Positions 24,548 to 33,900 of a stretch of DNA of 63,397 nucleotides are shown here, one piece after another; the first letter of the stretch is position 1, and every line of letters starts with the position of its first letter. The translations under genes were made by a program, and so were the position numbers. The stretch lies in assembly GCA_945897515.1 (NCBI GenBank), contig CAMDFO010000021.1, forward strand, positions 1 to 63,397, in the 5' to 3' direction. Source of the DNA: Rhodoplanes serenus (GTDB lineage: Bacteria; Pseudomonadota; Alphaproteobacteria; Rhizobiales; Xanthobacteraceae). The notes beneath the pieces were generated by a model that saw nothing but the letters and a program-made list of their open reading frames with translations, made no database searches and had not been told where the DNA came from.

Positions 24548-25327
24548 TCAGCGCAGAATCTGGCTGAGAAACAGCTTGGTCCGCTCGTGCTTCGGACTGG
24601 CGAAGAATTCCTCGGGCGCGGCCATCTCGACGATCTGGCCCTCGTCCATGAACACCACCCGGTTCGCCACCTGGCGCGCAAAGCCCATCTCGTGGGTCAC
24701 CACCAGCATGGTCATGCCGTCCTTCGCCAGCTCGACCATGGTGTCGAGCACCTCCTTGACCATTTCCGGATCGAGCGCCGAGGTCGGCTCGTCGAACAGC
24801 ATGATTTTGGGGTTCATGCAGAGCGCGCGCGCGATCGCAACCCGCTGCTGCTGCCCGCCGGAAAGCTGGCCGGGGAACTTCGCCGCCTGCTCCGGGATCT
24901 TGACGCGCTGCAGATAATGCATCGCGATCTCCTCGGCCGCCTTTCTCGGCTGTTTGCGAACCCAGATCGGCGCCAGCGTCAGGTTTTCCAGCACCGTGAG
25001 ATGCGGAAACAGGTTGAAATGCTGGAACACCATGCCGACGTCGCGGCGTATCTCGTCGATCTTCTTCACGTCGTTGGTCAGTTCGACGCCGTCGACCACG
25101 ATGCGGCCCTGCTGGTGCTCCTCTAGCCGGTTGATGCAGCGGATCAGCGTGGATTTCCCCGAGCCCGACGGCCCGCAGATCACGATGCGCTCACCCTTGG
25201 TGACATGCAGGTTGATGTCGCGCAGCACATGGAAATCGCCGTACCATTTGTGCACGCCGATCATCTCGACCGCGACCGCAGTGTTGAGCGGCGCCGGCTT
25301 CAGTCCCGAATGGGTCGCCTGTTCCAT
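24548..25327 (-). CDS. aapP: General amino-acid ABC transporter ATP-binding protein
   Basis: A 259-residue ATPase of the polar amino-acid importer class. Motifs: Walker [11 protein letters not shown]-loop in [13 protein letters not shown], signature [14 protein letters not shown], Walker [15 protein letters not shown] and switch histidine VVTHEMGFA. It is the final gene of aapJQMP, ten bases after aapM. I chose ATG 25327 (MEQATHSG); the frame is open a little further upstream, but that would run into aapM. Aap systems take up a wide range of L-amino acids and also allow efflux in rhizobia. Confidence 0.95.
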   Translation of the reverse strand: MEQATHSGLKPAPLNTAVAVEMIGVHKWYGDFHVLRDINLHVTKGERIVICGPSGSGKSTLIRCINRLEEHQQGRIVVDGVELTNDVKKIDEIRRDVGMVFQHFNLFPHLTVLENLTLAPIWVRKQPRKAAEEIAMHYLQRVKIPEQAAKFPGQLSGGQQQRVAIARALCMNPKIMLFDEPTSALDPEMVKEVLDTMVELAKDGMTMLVVTHEMGFARQVANRVVFMDEGQIVEMAAPEEFFASPKHERTKLFLSQILR

Positions 25328-25337
25328 GCCTATCCCC

Positions 25338-26501
25338 TCAACGCCGGTCGCCCGCCGCGAGGCGGGCTTCGACATAACGCGCGTAGCGCGACATGGCGTA
25401 GCAGCAGATGAAATAGAAGATCGCAGCGAACGCGTAGCCAGTGGTGCTGGTCACCGGCGTCGCCCATTGCGGATCGATGCGCGCGGCTTCGATGGCGCGC
25501 AGGAAGTCGAAGATGCCAACGATGAAAACCAGCGTGGTGTCTTTGAACAGCGCGACATAGCTGTTGACGATGTTCGGGATGGTGATCTTGAGCGCCTGTG
25601 GCAGAATGATCAGGCGCATCATCTGCCAGTAGCTCAGTCCCACCGCCATCGCGGCCTCGTACTGGCCCTTCGGCATCGCCTGCAATCCGGCGCGCACAAC
25701 TTCCGCCATGTAGGCCGACGCGAACAGCGCGACGCCGACCAGCGCGCGCAGCAGCTTGTCCGGCGACCAGGTGTCCGGCACGAACAGCGGCAGCATCACG
25801 CTCGCCATGAACAGCACGGTGATCAGCGGAACGCCGCGCACGAACTCGATGAAGATCACCGAGAACAGCCGCACCGCGGGCAGCCGCGAACGCCGGCCGA
25901 GCGCCAGCAGAATGCCGAGCGGCAGCGACACCACGATACCGACCCAGGCCACCACGATCGTCACCAGCACGCCGCCCCATTGGGTCGTCTCGACGCGAGG
26001 CAGGCCGATGGCAGGCCAGCCGAGCAGCAGAATGTAGGACAGGATCGGCACCACGACGAAGAAATTGATCGCGGCGAGGCCGCGCGCCGGCGCGTTCAGC
26101 CAGGCCAGCCAGACGATGCCGACCGCAAGCAGCGCAAAGAACAGATCGACGCGCCAGCGCTCTTCGAACGGATAAAAACCGTAGGTGAAAAAGCCGAGCC
26201 GCTCGATCACAAACGCCCAGCAGGCTCCGACCTCCGGCCGCTGCGGCGATGGCAGGCAGTCGATGCGGGTGGCGCCGTCCCAGACCGCGTCGACGATCAG
26301 GAACTTGACCATCGGCGGGACGATCCAGACCACCAGCAGAGCGCACAGCAACGTGAGCACGACGTTGAACAGACTGGAGAACAGGTTCTTGCGCAGCCAG
26401 CCTATTGCGCCGGCCTCGGTCAGCGGCGGCCGCATCGGCGCAATCGGCGCCCGCTGCACGAAGGCCAGATTGGCGTCGGTCATGGTGGCGATATCGCTCA
26501 T
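25338..26501 (-). CDS. aapM: General amino-acid ABC transporter permease AapM
   Basis: A 387-residue membrane protein, long for a permease, as expected of AapM. It has an N-terminal extension with extra membrane segments (residues 35-160) and then the HisM-type domain with the EAA loop [20 protein letters not shown]. Its start overlaps the stop of aapQ (ATGA). It pairs with AapQ to form the channel in the inner membrane. Confidence 0.95.
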   Translation of the reverse strand: MSDIATMTDANLAFVQRAPIAPMRPPLTEAGAIGWLRKNLFSSLFNVVLTLLCALLVVWIVPPMVKFLIVDAVWDGATRIDCLPSPQRPEVGACWAFVIERLGFFTYGFYPFEERWRVDLFFALLAVGIVWLAWLNAPARGLAAINFFVVVPILSYILLLGWPAIGLPRVETTQWGGVLVTIVVAWVGIVVSLPLGILLALGRRSRLPAVRLFSVIFIEFVRGVPLITVLFMASVMLPLFVPDTWSPDKLLRALVGVALFASAYMAEVVRAGLQAMPKGQYEAAMAVGLSYWQMMRLIILPQALKITIPNIVNSYVALFKDTTLVFIVGIFDFLRAIEAARIDPQWATPVTSTTGYAFAAIFYFICCYAMSRYARYVEARLAAGDRR

Positions 26502-27694
26502 CGCTCCACCAGCATGACGCGGCGGTTGTAGAGGTTCATCAGGAACGACGTGACCAGGCTGATGATCAGATAGACCGCCATGGTGATGACGATGACCTCG
26601 ACCGCCTGACCGGTCTGATTGAGCACCGTGCCGGCAAACACCTGCACCAGGTCCGGGTATCCGACCGCGACCGCGAGCGACGAGTTCTTGGTGAGGTTGA
26701 GATACTGGTTGGTCAGCGGCGGGATGATGACCCGCATCGCCTGGGGAATGATCACCAGCCGCAACGTCGGACGCGGCCGCAGGCCCAGCGAATAGGCCGC
26801 TTCGGTCTGGCCCTTGGACACGGACAGAATGCCGGCGCGCACCACCTCGGCGATGAAGGCCGCGGTGTAGACCACGAGCCCGAACAGCAGCGCCATGAAC
26901 TCAGGCAGCACCTCGATGCCGCCGCGGATGTTAAACCGGCCTTTCTCGGGGAACATGAATTCAACCGGAAATCCGGTCAGCGCGAACACCGCGCCCGGCA
27001 GCACGACGACGAAAAACATCGCCACCGTGAACACCGGCGACTGCCGGCCGGTCCTTATCTGCCGGCGCTTGGCCCAGACTACGAACGCGATCGCCAGCGC
27101 AACACCGAGCCCGATCGCGATCAATGTGGCAAGCGCCTGATGGTGGAACGTCGGCTGCGGCAGGAACAGGCCGCGATTGTTGAGGAAACCGCCGCCCGGA
27201 ATGACGAGGCTGTCGCGCATCTCCGGCAGCGCCTTGAGCACTGCGTTGTACCAGAACAGCAGTTGCAGCAGCAGCGGTAGGTTTCGGATCAGTTCGACGT
27301 AAACACTAGCGACCTTGGATACCAGCCAGTTGGTGGAGAGCCGCGCGATTCCGACGATGAATCCGAGGATGGTGGCGAACACGATGCCCAGCCCCGCGAC
27401 CAGCAGCGTGTTGAGGAGGCCGACCCAGAACGCGCGCCCATAGGTCGAGGCGGTCGAGTATTCGATCAGCGTCTGGCTGATGTCGAAGCCGGCGGTGTGG
27501 TTCCAGAAATCGAAACCGGCGGCGACCTTGGCACGCGCCAGATTGTCCGCCGCGTTGCTGACCGCTTCCCACACCAGGAACGCGATCAGCGCGCACAGCA
27601 GCACCTGAAACGCGATGCCGCGGACCTTAGGATTGTAGATCAGCGGCACCCGCGGCTTGCCGCTATCGGGCCCGCGGGTGTCGATGACGGTCAT
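26498..27694 (-). CDS. aapQ: General amino-acid ABC transporter permease AapQ
   Basis: A 398-residue permease. After a first membrane segment (about 29-49) comes a large periplasmic region, then a HisM-type core with RNLPLLLQLLFWYNAVLKAL near residue 140 and the EAA loop VVRAGILSVSKGQTEAAYSL near 290. ATG 27694 (MTVIDTRGPD) has GAGGGGG upstream; the open frame extends further but overlaps aapJ. It lies 35 bases after aapJ and overlaps aapM. Confidence 0.95.
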   Translation of the reverse strand: MTVIDTRGPDSGKPRVPLIYNPKVRGIAFQVLLCALIAFLVWEAVSNAADNLARAKVAAGFDFWNHTAGFDISQTLIEYSTASTYGRAFWVGLLNTLLVAGLGIVFATILGFIVGIARLSTNWLVSKVASVYVELIRNLPLLLQLLFWYNAVLKALPEMRDSLVIPGGGFLNNRGLFLPQPTFHHQALATLIAIGLGVALAIAFVVWAKRRQIRTGRQSPVFTVAMFFVVVLPGAVFALTGFPVEFMFPEKGRFNIRGGIEVLPEFMALLFGLVVYTAAFIAEVVRAGILSVSKGQTEAAYSLGLRPRPTLRLVIIPQAMRVIIPPLTNQYLNLTKNSSLAVAVGYPDLVQVFAGTVLNQTGQAVEVIVITMAVYLIISLVTSFLMNLYNRRVMLVER

Positions 27695-27729
27695 GCGGCC
27701 TGCCCCCTCAAGGCCGTCGGGGGAAACGC

Positions 27730-28746
27730 TCAGCGAAGCGGCGGCGCGTACTGCAAGCCACCCTTGGTCCACAGCCCGTTGAGGCCGCGCGCAATCTTGA
27801 GGTTCGAACCCTGCCCGACGTTGCGCTCGAAGCTCTCGCCGTAGTTGCCGACGTGCTTGATGATCCGGACCGCCCAGTCGTTGGTCAGCCCCAGCGCTTC
27901 GCCATGCTTGCCTTCGGTGCCGAGCAGCCGCTTCACGTCCGGGTTCTCGGACTTCATGTGGTCGTCGACATTGGCGCGCGTGATGCCGAGTTCCTCGGCC
28001 GTGACCATCGCGTAGTGCGCCCACTTCGCAATGTCGAACCACTGGTCGTCGCCATGGCGGACCACCGGGCCGAGCGGCTCCTTGGAAATGATCTCCGGCA
28101 GCATGATGTGGTCGTTGGAGTTGGCGAGCCGCAACCGCTCGCCGGCGAGACCGGAAGCGTCGGTGGTGTAGGCATCGCAGCGCCCGGCGTCATAGGCCTT
28201 CACCGCTTCGTCGGAGGTCGCAAAGGTGACGGTCTTGAGCTTCATCTTGTTCGCGCGGAAGTAGTCGGCGAGATTAAGCTCGGTGGTGGTTCCTTGCTGA
28301 ACGCACACCGCAGCGTCGTTGAGTTCGAGCGCCGAATTCACCTTGAGCGCCTTGCGCACCAGGAAGCCCTGGCCGTCGAAATAATTGATGGCCGTGAAGT
28401 TCAGACCGAGCGAAGTGTCGCGCGACGAGGTCCAGGTGGTGTTGCGCGCCAGGACGTCGACATCGCCTGACTGCAGCGCCGTGAAGCGGTCTCTGGCCGT
28501 GAGCGGTACGAACTTGACCTTGTTGGGATCGTTGAAGATCGCAGCCGCGATCGCCTTGCAATAGTCGACGTCGAGGCCGGTCCACCGCCCTTGCGCGTCC
28601 GGCAGGCCGAACCCTGGGAGCGTACCGTTGGCGCCGCAGTTGAGATTGCCTCGCTGCTTGACGGTGTTGAGGGTTTGAGCCGAAGCCACCGACGCCGTGG
28701 CGCCTAAAGCCGCCGCCAGAGCAATGCCGATCAAAACGCGTGTCAT
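27730..28746 (-). CDS. aapJ: General amino-acid ABC transporter substrate-binding protein
   Basis: A 338-residue periplasmic receptor with a signal peptide (IGIALAAALGATASVASAQ) and an SBP_bac_3 fold. The AapJ/BztA hallmarks TLNTVKQRGNLNCGANG, DVDVLARNTTWTSSRDT and AVCVQQGTTTELNLADYF are all present. It heads the aap operon, and GGGAG precedes the ATG. The divergent neighbour is metC, so the 169-base gap holds both promoters. Confidence 0.95.
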   Translation of the reverse strand: MTRVLIGIALAAALGATASVASAQTLNTVKQRGNLNCGANGTLPGFGLPDAQGRWTGLDVDYCKAIAAAIFNDPNKVKFVPLTARDRFTALQSGDVDVLARNTTWTSSRDTSLGLNFTAINYFDGQGFLVRKALKVNSALELNDAAVCVQQGTTTELNLADYFRANKMKLKTVTFATSDEAVKAYDAGRCDAYTTDASGLAGERLRLANSNDHIMLPEIISKEPLGPVVRHGDDQWFDIAKWAHYAMVTAEELGITRANVDDHMKSENPDVKRLLGTEGKHGEALGLTNDWAVRIIKHVGNYGESFERNVGQGSNLKIARGLNGLWTKGGLQYAPPLR

Positions 28747-28915
28747 GACGCAATCTCCCAGACCAAACCGTGGGGCACCCGGCGCCGTGCCGGCCCACGG
28801 TGATGCCGCACCCGTCCCCGTCCCGATCCATCTGAGAACGCCCGGCCATGCAGGTCAAGGGGTTGCGGTGCCGCGAAATGACGCCGTAAATGGCCCGATG
28901 AACAAGGAATAGGCG

Positions 28916-30115
28916 ATGAGCAAGGTGGAAAGCGGCGGCGCGTCGGAGCCGGAATTCCAGATCGACACCAAGCTCGCAATCGGGGGCCGCAAGCCATTTG
29001 CCCATCACGGCTATGTCAATACGCCGGTCTATCACGCCTCCACCCTGCTCTATCCGACCGCCGAGGATTTCCTCGCCCGCCGCGGCAAGTATTTCTACGG
29101 CCGCCGCGGCACCCCGACGACTGAAGCGCTGGAGCAGGCGCTGGCTTCGATCGAGGGACCGGCCTGCGCCGGCGTGGCGCTGCTGCCGTCGGGCCTCACC
29201 GCGATCTCGGCGGCGCTGCTGTCGACGGTGCGCGCCGGCGATCACGTGCTGGTCACCGACAACGCCTATGCTCCGACCCGCAAGCTTTGCGACACCGTGC
29301 TCACGCGCTACGGCGTATCGACGACCTACTACGATCCGCTGATCGGCTCAGGCATTGCCGACTTGATCCAGCCGAACACGCGCGCGGTGTTCACCGAGGC
29401 GCCCGGTTCGCTGACGTTCGAGATGCAGGACATTCCCGCCATCGCGGAAGCGGCGCACGCCCGCGGCGCGCTGGTGCTGATGGACAACACCTGGGCCACT
29501 CCGCTGTATTTCCGCGCGCTCGACAAGGGTGTCGACCTTTCGATCCAATCCGCCACCAAATACATCGGCGGCCATTCCGACCTCATGATGGGCACAGTAT
29601 CGGCCAACGCGAAGGCCTGGCCGCAGCTCAAGGAGATGACCTACACGCTCGGCCTCTGCGTCGGGCCCGACGACATGAACATGGCGCTGCGCGGCCTGCG
29701 CACGCTCGGGCTGCGCCTGCCGCATCATCACCAATCCGGCGTGAAGGTCGCGCGCTGGCTGGAGCAGCGGCCGGAGGTGTTGCGCGTCATCCATCCTGCG
29801 CTGCCGAGCCACCCCGGCCACGACATCTGGAAGCGCGACTTCACCGGCGCGTGCGGACTGTTCGCGATCGTGCTCAAGCCGGTGCCCGACAAGGCGCTTC
29901 ACGCCTTCCTCGATGCGCTGAAGCTCTATGGCATGGGCGCGTCCTGGGGCGGCTACGAAAGCCTGGCGATCCCGTTCGACGTTTCCAAGCTGCGCACGGC
30001 GACCAATTGGCAGCCGGGCGGTCCTGCGATCCGCATCCACATCGGACTGGAAGACGTCGGCGACCTGACAACCGATCTGGAGCGCGGCTTTGCGGCTCTG
30101 GCGGCGGCGCGCTGA
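28916..30115 (+). CDS. metC: Cystathionine beta-lyase
   Basis: A 399-residue PLP enzyme of the Cys/Met metabolism family that cleaves cystathionine to homocysteine, pyruvate and ammonia. The PLP lysine is K215 in SATKYIGGHSD. YGRRGTPTTEALE holds the phosphate-binding tyrosine and arginine, and VLMDNTWATPLYF the ring-stacking aspartate. The VDNTWATPL version and GSWGGYESL are typical of MetC rather than cystathionine gamma-synthase. AAGGA precedes the ATG. It is divergent from aapJ and converges on the lipid-glycan operon with a three-base gap. Confidence 0.92.
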   Translation: MSKVESGGASEPEFQIDTKLAIGGRKPFAHHGYVNTPVYHASTLLYPTAEDFLARRGKYFYGRRGTPTTEALEQALASIEGPACAGVALLPSGLTAISAALLSTVRAGDHVLVTDNAYAPTRKLCDTVLTRYGVSTTYYDPLIGSGIADLIQPNTRAVFTEAPGSLTFEMQDIPAIAEAAHARGALVLMDNTWATPLYFRALDKGVDLSIQSATKYIGGHSDLMMGTVSANAKAWPQLKEMTYTLGLCVGPDDMNMALRGLRTLGLRLPHHHQSGVKVARWLEQRPEVLRVIHPALPSHPGHDIWKRDFTGACGLFAIVLKPVPDKALHAFLDALKLYGMGASWGGYESLAIPFDVSKLRTATNWQPGGPAIRIHIGLEDVGDLTTDLERGFAALAAAR

Positions 30116-30118
30116 ACG

Positions 30119-30445
30119 TTACGGCTTGGGCTGCCGGCGTTCTTTCATGATGAGCATGATGTTGCGGACGTAGATGATCGTCGCGAGCCCTTGGCCGAGG
30201 ATGATCACCGGCTCGCGCTTGACGACGCCATACACCAGCGTCATCAGCCCGCCGCCCATCGAGAAGAACCAGAATGCGAACGGAATGACGCTCTTGCCGG
30301 CCTTTTCGCTGGAGATCCATTGGACGATGAAACGTCCCGCGAACAGGAGCTGCGCCACGACTCCGAACACCAGCCAGAAGTCGAACTTCGCCACGAACGC
30401 ATCGTAGAATACGGCGCTGATCTCCTGGCCGATCGCGATCAGCAT
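30119..30445 (-). CDS. Small membrane protein, lipid-A-disaccharide synthase N-terminal-like (LAB_N)
   Basis: A 108-residue protein with three or four membrane helices. The conserved LAB_N core FAGRFIVQWISSEKAGKSVIP and FWFFSMGGGLMTLVYGVVK is clear. The domain is found alone or fused to LpxB and is often beside DPM-like glycosyltransferases, where it may help move or present polyprenyl-linked sugars. Its ATG overlaps the TGA of the glycosyltransferase by one base (TGATG). It is the last gene of the four-gene operon. Confidence 0.85.
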   Translation of the reverse strand: MLIAIGQEISAVFYDAFVAKFDFWLVFGVVAQLLFAGRFIVQWISSEKAGKSVIPFAFWFFSMGGGLMTLVYGVVKREPVIILGQGLATIIYVRNIMLIMKERRQPKP

Positions 30446-31185
30446 CAGCGGACCTCCGTCGCCTGCGGCACGCGCTTCTTGCGCCGGACCAGCCACCACA
30501 CGCCGAACAGATCGAGGATGCCGACCCAGAGCCGGTCCCACATTCCGTAGTTCGAGGTACCGGAATGTCTCGGCCGGTCGACCACGTCGACATAGCCGAT
30601 GTCGAAGCCCTCGCGCTTGACCAGCGCCGGCAGAAACCGGTGCAACCCGTCGAAGGTCGGCAGCATCAGGAACAGATCGCGGCGAAATGCCTTGAGCCCG
30701 CAGCCGGTGTCGCGCGTGCCGTCGCGCAGGATCGCACCACGGACGCCGTTGGCGATGCGCGATTGCAGCCGCTTGAAACCGGTGGCCTTGCGGCCGACCC
30801 GCTGGCCCGCGATCAGCCCGACGCGCGGAGCGCCCTGCTCCAGGGCGTCGATCAGCGTGGGGATGAACGCCGGATCGTTCTGCCCGTCGCCGTCGATGGT
30901 GGCCACCACCGCGCCCCGGGCCGCGGCAACTCCGGTGCGCACCGCCGCCGATTGCCCGCACGATCGGGCGTGCTTGACCTGGCGCAGCCACGGCCGCTCC
31001 GCCATCAGGCGAAGCAGCTCCGCCTCGGTGCCATCGGTCGATCCGTCGTTGACATAGACAATCTCGAAGCTGCGGCCGGCGAGCGCCGCGGCGATCTCGG
31101 CCACCAGGGGCGCAATGTTGCCGGTCTCGTTCCGGACCGGAACGACGACGGAAACCGCGGGAATCGTGGGATTGGGCTCGCTCAT
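30445..31185 (-). CDS. GT2 glycosyltransferase, dolichol-phosphate-mannose synthase/ArnC-like
   Basis: A 246-residue enzyme that transfers a sugar from a nucleotide donor to a polyprenyl phosphate. The GT-A core has SVVVPVRNETGNIAPLV, YVNDGSTDGTEAELL and the metal-binding IDGDGQNDPAF. ILRDGTRDTGCGLKAFRRD is the acceptor-side block typical of DPM synthases. Unlike ArnC it has no strong C-terminal membrane pair, only a hydrophobic stretch near WVGILDLFGVWWLV. It is followed by the LAB_N protein and preceded by PAP2 and ArnT-like genes, so the charged lipid probably feeds the ArnT-like transferase. Confidence 0.88.
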   Translation of the reverse strand: MSEPNPTIPAVSVVVPVRNETGNIAPLVAEIAAALAGRSFEIVYVNDGSTDGTEAELLRLMAERPWLRQVKHARSCGQSAAVRTGVAAARGAVVATIDGDGQNDPAFIPTLIDALEQGAPRVGLIAGQRVGRKATGFKRLQSRIANGVRGAILRDGTRDTGCGLKAFRRDLFLMLPTFDGLHRFLPALVKREGFDIGYVDVVDRPRHSGTSNYGMWDRLWVGILDLFGVWWLVRRKKRVPQATEVR

Positions 31186-31199
31186 CCTGTGGCGAGCTT

Positions 31200-32054
31200 C
31201 TAGGCAGAGACCAAGCGGCGAGCAACCGATTTGATGCGCCGCCACGACGGCCCCGGCAGCCTGTGCACGGCGCCGTCGGACCGGACCAAAAAACCGAGCC
31301 TGCGGGCCGCAAACCATTGGCGCACCAGCAGCGCACCCAAAGTTCCGACGATCGCGCCGGCGATCACGTCGCTTGGGTGGTGGGCCGCAACGATCACGCG
31401 GCTGAACGCGATCAGCACGGCATAGATCCACATCACCACCCGGGCCTGCGGCCAGATCGCGCCGATGGCGACGGCGGCGGCAAAGGCCGTGGTGGAGTGC
31501 CCGGACGGCATGCTGGCGTAGTCCGGCCGCCAGGCAAACAGCGTGTAGGCCCAGCTATCGTGACCGTCGACAAAGGGGCGCGCCCGGCCGATCAGCCGTT
31601 TGATCAGCGCCACGAATAAGCCGGGGACTGCGATGGCGGCGAACACGAATCCGAGCCGGGTCGCGACCGCAGCGAGCACGCCACGCTGGAGACGCGGCGC
31701 AGTCGGCCGGTCGATCACCGCAATCGCGAGCAGCAGGATCGCGGTCGGAAACAGAAACCATCCCGACAGGCCAAGCTCGGTGAAATTGTCGAAGAACACC
31801 ACGACGATCCACGGCAGCGAACGCACGTTGCCGAGCGACCAGGCGTCGAGCAGAAACATGGCCGCCGCAACCACCAGGATCGCAGCGGCGGCGCTGAGCA
31901 CCACGCGGCCGCGCGGAGGCCACGCGGGCCGGCGGGCGTCGGGGTTAGGCCGCCGCACCGCCGCCGCCAGTCCGGCCGCCAAATTGGTTCCGAACTGGCG
32001 CATTCGCGAAAGATTTGCAGGCGCGCTCGCGCCGAAGTTGCCGGCGGCGCTCAC
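31200..32054 (-). CDS. PAP2-family lipid phosphatase
   Basis: A 284-residue membrane phosphatase of the PAP2 superfamily. The three motifs are KRLIGRARP, PSGHSTT and SRVIVAAHHPSD, with about six membrane segments around them. I take GTG 32054 as the start because it makes a GTGA overlap with the stop of the upstream ArnT-like gene and has AAGG seven bases before it; ATG 32003 is an internal alternative. Likely roles are dephosphorylation of polyprenyl diphosphate or of lipid A (LpxE/LpxF-like). The operon favours a part in envelope glycolipid modification. Confidence 0.87.
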   Translation of the reverse strand: MSAAGNFGASAPANLSRMRQFGTNLAAGLAAAVRRPNPDARRPAWPPRGRVVLSAAAAILVVAAAMFLLDAWSLGNVRSLPWIVVVFFDNFTELGLSGWFLFPTAILLLAIAVIDRPTAPRLQRGVLAAVATRLGFVFAAIAVPGLFVALIKRLIGRARPFVDGHDSWAYTLFAWRPDYASMPSGHSTTAFAAAVAIGAIWPQARVVMWIYAVLIAFSRVIVAAHHPSDVIAGAIVGTLGALLVRQWFAARRLGFLVRSDGAVHRLPGPSWRRIKSVARRLVSA

Positions 32055-33772
32055 GGGAGACCTTCGGAACGGTACACCGCCATCGAAATCTGCCGGCCGA
32101 TGGCGATATTGATGCCTTCGACCCGGGATACCGGCGCATAGCGCAGACCGATCGCCTCCGCCCGCCGCAGGAAGCTGCGTTCGTGGCGTCCTTCCACCAG
32201 CGCGAACCGGCACCCACCCTGCCGCAGGAAGTCCGCGGCGCCGGCGCCGTCGGTGAGTCGGGTCGTCGTGCCCGCGAGAAACACCAGGCTCGGCTCGTGA
32301 TAGCCGGCCGATGCGGCAACCGGATTCGCGCAATCGGCCACGCGCACGATGCGGCCGAGAACGGCGCTCGGGAACAAGGCCTGGAGCGACGGCACGACAA
32401 CGGCGTAGAGCGTGATCGCGATCAGGACCGAGGCCGCGACGCCGCGCAGCAGCGAGCGCTCGGCACCGTCGGCTTCATAGAGCCGCCAGGCGAACAATCC
32501 GAGGATCACCGCACCGGCGGCGAACGGCCAGGCCAGCAGACCGATCTGCCGGCCATAAATCATGAGGCCGGCGATGCCGCCGATAGCGAGGATGACAGGA
32601 AGCACGAACCACCAGCTCGCGCCGCGCACCAGCCACGGCACGCGCGACAGCACGCGCTGATCCACGATGCCCGCGATCAGGATGGCGATCGCCGGATAGA
32701 GCGGCAGGACGTAGTGCGGCAGCTTGGTCACCACCAGCTCGAACACGATCCATGCCGGAACGATCCAGGCGAGCAGGAATTTGGCGCCCTTCTCGCGCCG
32801 CGCCGCCCACACCGCCGGTGCCGCCATCGCCGCGAGCGTCGCGGCCGGCCAGAACGTCAGCCAGAACAGCACCAGGTAATAGCCAGGAGGTGCGCCGTGG
32901 GCTTCCTGAGAGCTTGCGACCTTGGCAAGCATGTCGTGGCCGAGCGATTCCGCAAAGAAGCTGTCGCCGGCGCGGCTGACGATGGCGAAGAACCAAGGCA
33001 GCACCAGCGCGACCATCCAGACCACGCCCGGCAGCGGCCGCAACGCGAGACACCAGCGCGCCGAGCGGTCGAGCATAAACAGCGTCGCCGCGGCGAGGCC
33101 GACGAACATCAGGATGAGCGGGCCTTTCAGCAGGACGCCAGCCGCGAGCGCGGTCCAGAAGATTGCCGGCAAGGTCCATCCGGCCGGCCCCGTCCGCTGC
33201 ATCCTCGGATCGCCGAGATAGGCGCGCGCCATCACGCCCATGGCGGCGACGACGGTTGCAAGCAGCATGGCATCGGTCTTGGCGAGGCGCGCCTCGACCC
33301 CCAGCAGGATCGAGCTGGCCATCATCAGGCCTGCGAGCAACGCCGCGCGGCGGGAGACGAAGGCAAGCGCGGCCCAATAGGTCAGCAGCACCGCGCCGAT
33401 GGCGCCAAGCAGCGAGGGAATGCGGTAGAGCCAGATTTTGGTCCGGGCGTTCGGCACGCCGAGCGTTTCGGCCACTTTGACCACGCCGGCCTGGAGCCAG
33501 TAGATGCCCACCGGCTTCTTGTAGCGAATCTCCTTCTGATAGCGGATGTCGATGTAGTCGCCGCTCTCGACCATCTGCTTGGTGGCCTGGGCGAACCGGG
33601 CTTCGTCGCGGTCGATCGGCGGAATCTGGAAGAAGCCCGGCAGGAACGCCAGCAGCGCCACCACCACCAGCACGGCCACCGCACGCGCATGCGAGGCGAC
33701 GGCGAAATCCACCGCGCCCACCAACCCGTTGGCGGGCCAGGCAAATCGCTGGTCGTTGGCCGTCGTCGTCAT
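32051..33772 (-). CDS. ArnT-like lipid glycosyltransferase (GT83/PMT family)
   Basis: A 573-residue membrane enzyme with around 11-13 hydrophobic segments. After the first membrane helix it has IPPIDRDEARFAQATKQMVE, with the catalytic aspartate-type motif DEAR, and RYKKPVGIYWLQ, both hallmarks of ArnT-type transferases that move a sugar from a polyprenyl phosphate onto lipid A. ATG 33772 is chosen; ATGs up to 69 bases upstream are possible and no site has a strong ribosome sequence. It is the first gene of an overlapping four-gene operon. Which sugar is moved (aminoarabinose, galacturonic acid or mannose) is not decided by sequence. Confidence 0.88.
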   Translation of the reverse strand: MTTTANDQRFAWPANGLVGAVDFAVASHARAVAVLVVVALLAFLPGFFQIPPIDRDEARFAQATKQMVESGDYIDIRYQKEIRYKKPVGIYWLQAGVVKVAETLGVPNARTKIWLYRIPSLLGAIGAVLLTYWAALAFVSRRAALLAGLMMASSILLGVEARLAKTDAMLLATVVAAMGVMARAYLGDPRMQRTGPAGWTLPAIFWTALAAGVLLKGPLILMFVGLAAATLFMLDRSARWCLALRPLPGVVWMVALVLPWFFAIVSRAGDSFFAESLGHDMLAKVASSQEAHGAPPGYYLVLFWLTFWPAATLAAMAAPAVWAARREKGAKFLLAWIVPAWIVFELVVTKLPHYVLPLYPAIAILIAGIVDQRVLSRVPWLVRGASWWFVLPVILAIGGIAGLMIYGRQIGLLAWPFAAGAVILGLFAWRLYEADGAERSLLRGVAASVLIAITLYAVVVPSLQALFPSAVLGRIVRVADCANPVAASAGYHEPSLVFLAGTTTRLTDGAGAADFLRQGGCRFALVEGRHERSFLRRAEAIGLRYAPVSRVEGINIAIGRQISMAVYRSEGLP

Positions 33773-33877
33773 GCCCTTACCCGAGAATGGCCGGACCATA
33801 GAGAAAACGCTCCGGGCGGGAAAGCGCCGCCGAAGTCGCATCCAAACCGGTGATACGCCTACAGAATTCCGCCAAAT

Positions 33878-33896
33878 GCCGCCGGACTCCGGCGGC
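33878..33896 (-). terminator. Hairpin after the aldolase gene, weak terminator candidate
   Basis: GCCGCCGG and CCGGCGGC form a perfect 8-bp stem with a three-base loop, a few bases beyond the aldolase stop. On the minus strand only CATTTGG follows, so the T-run is poor and termination is uncertain. Confidence 0.35.
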
Positions 33897-33900
33897 GTAC

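Noticed and set aside
28747..28915. A SAM riboswitch before metC.
   Set aside because: I could not draw a convincing SAM-II pseudoknot or other known aptamer in the 169-base gap.
32015..33853. A plus-strand open frame of over 600 codons opposite the ArnT-like and PAP2 genes.
   Set aside because: Its translation is rich in Arg, Gln and His with no recognisable fold, whereas the minus strand has clear ArnT and PAP2 motifs.
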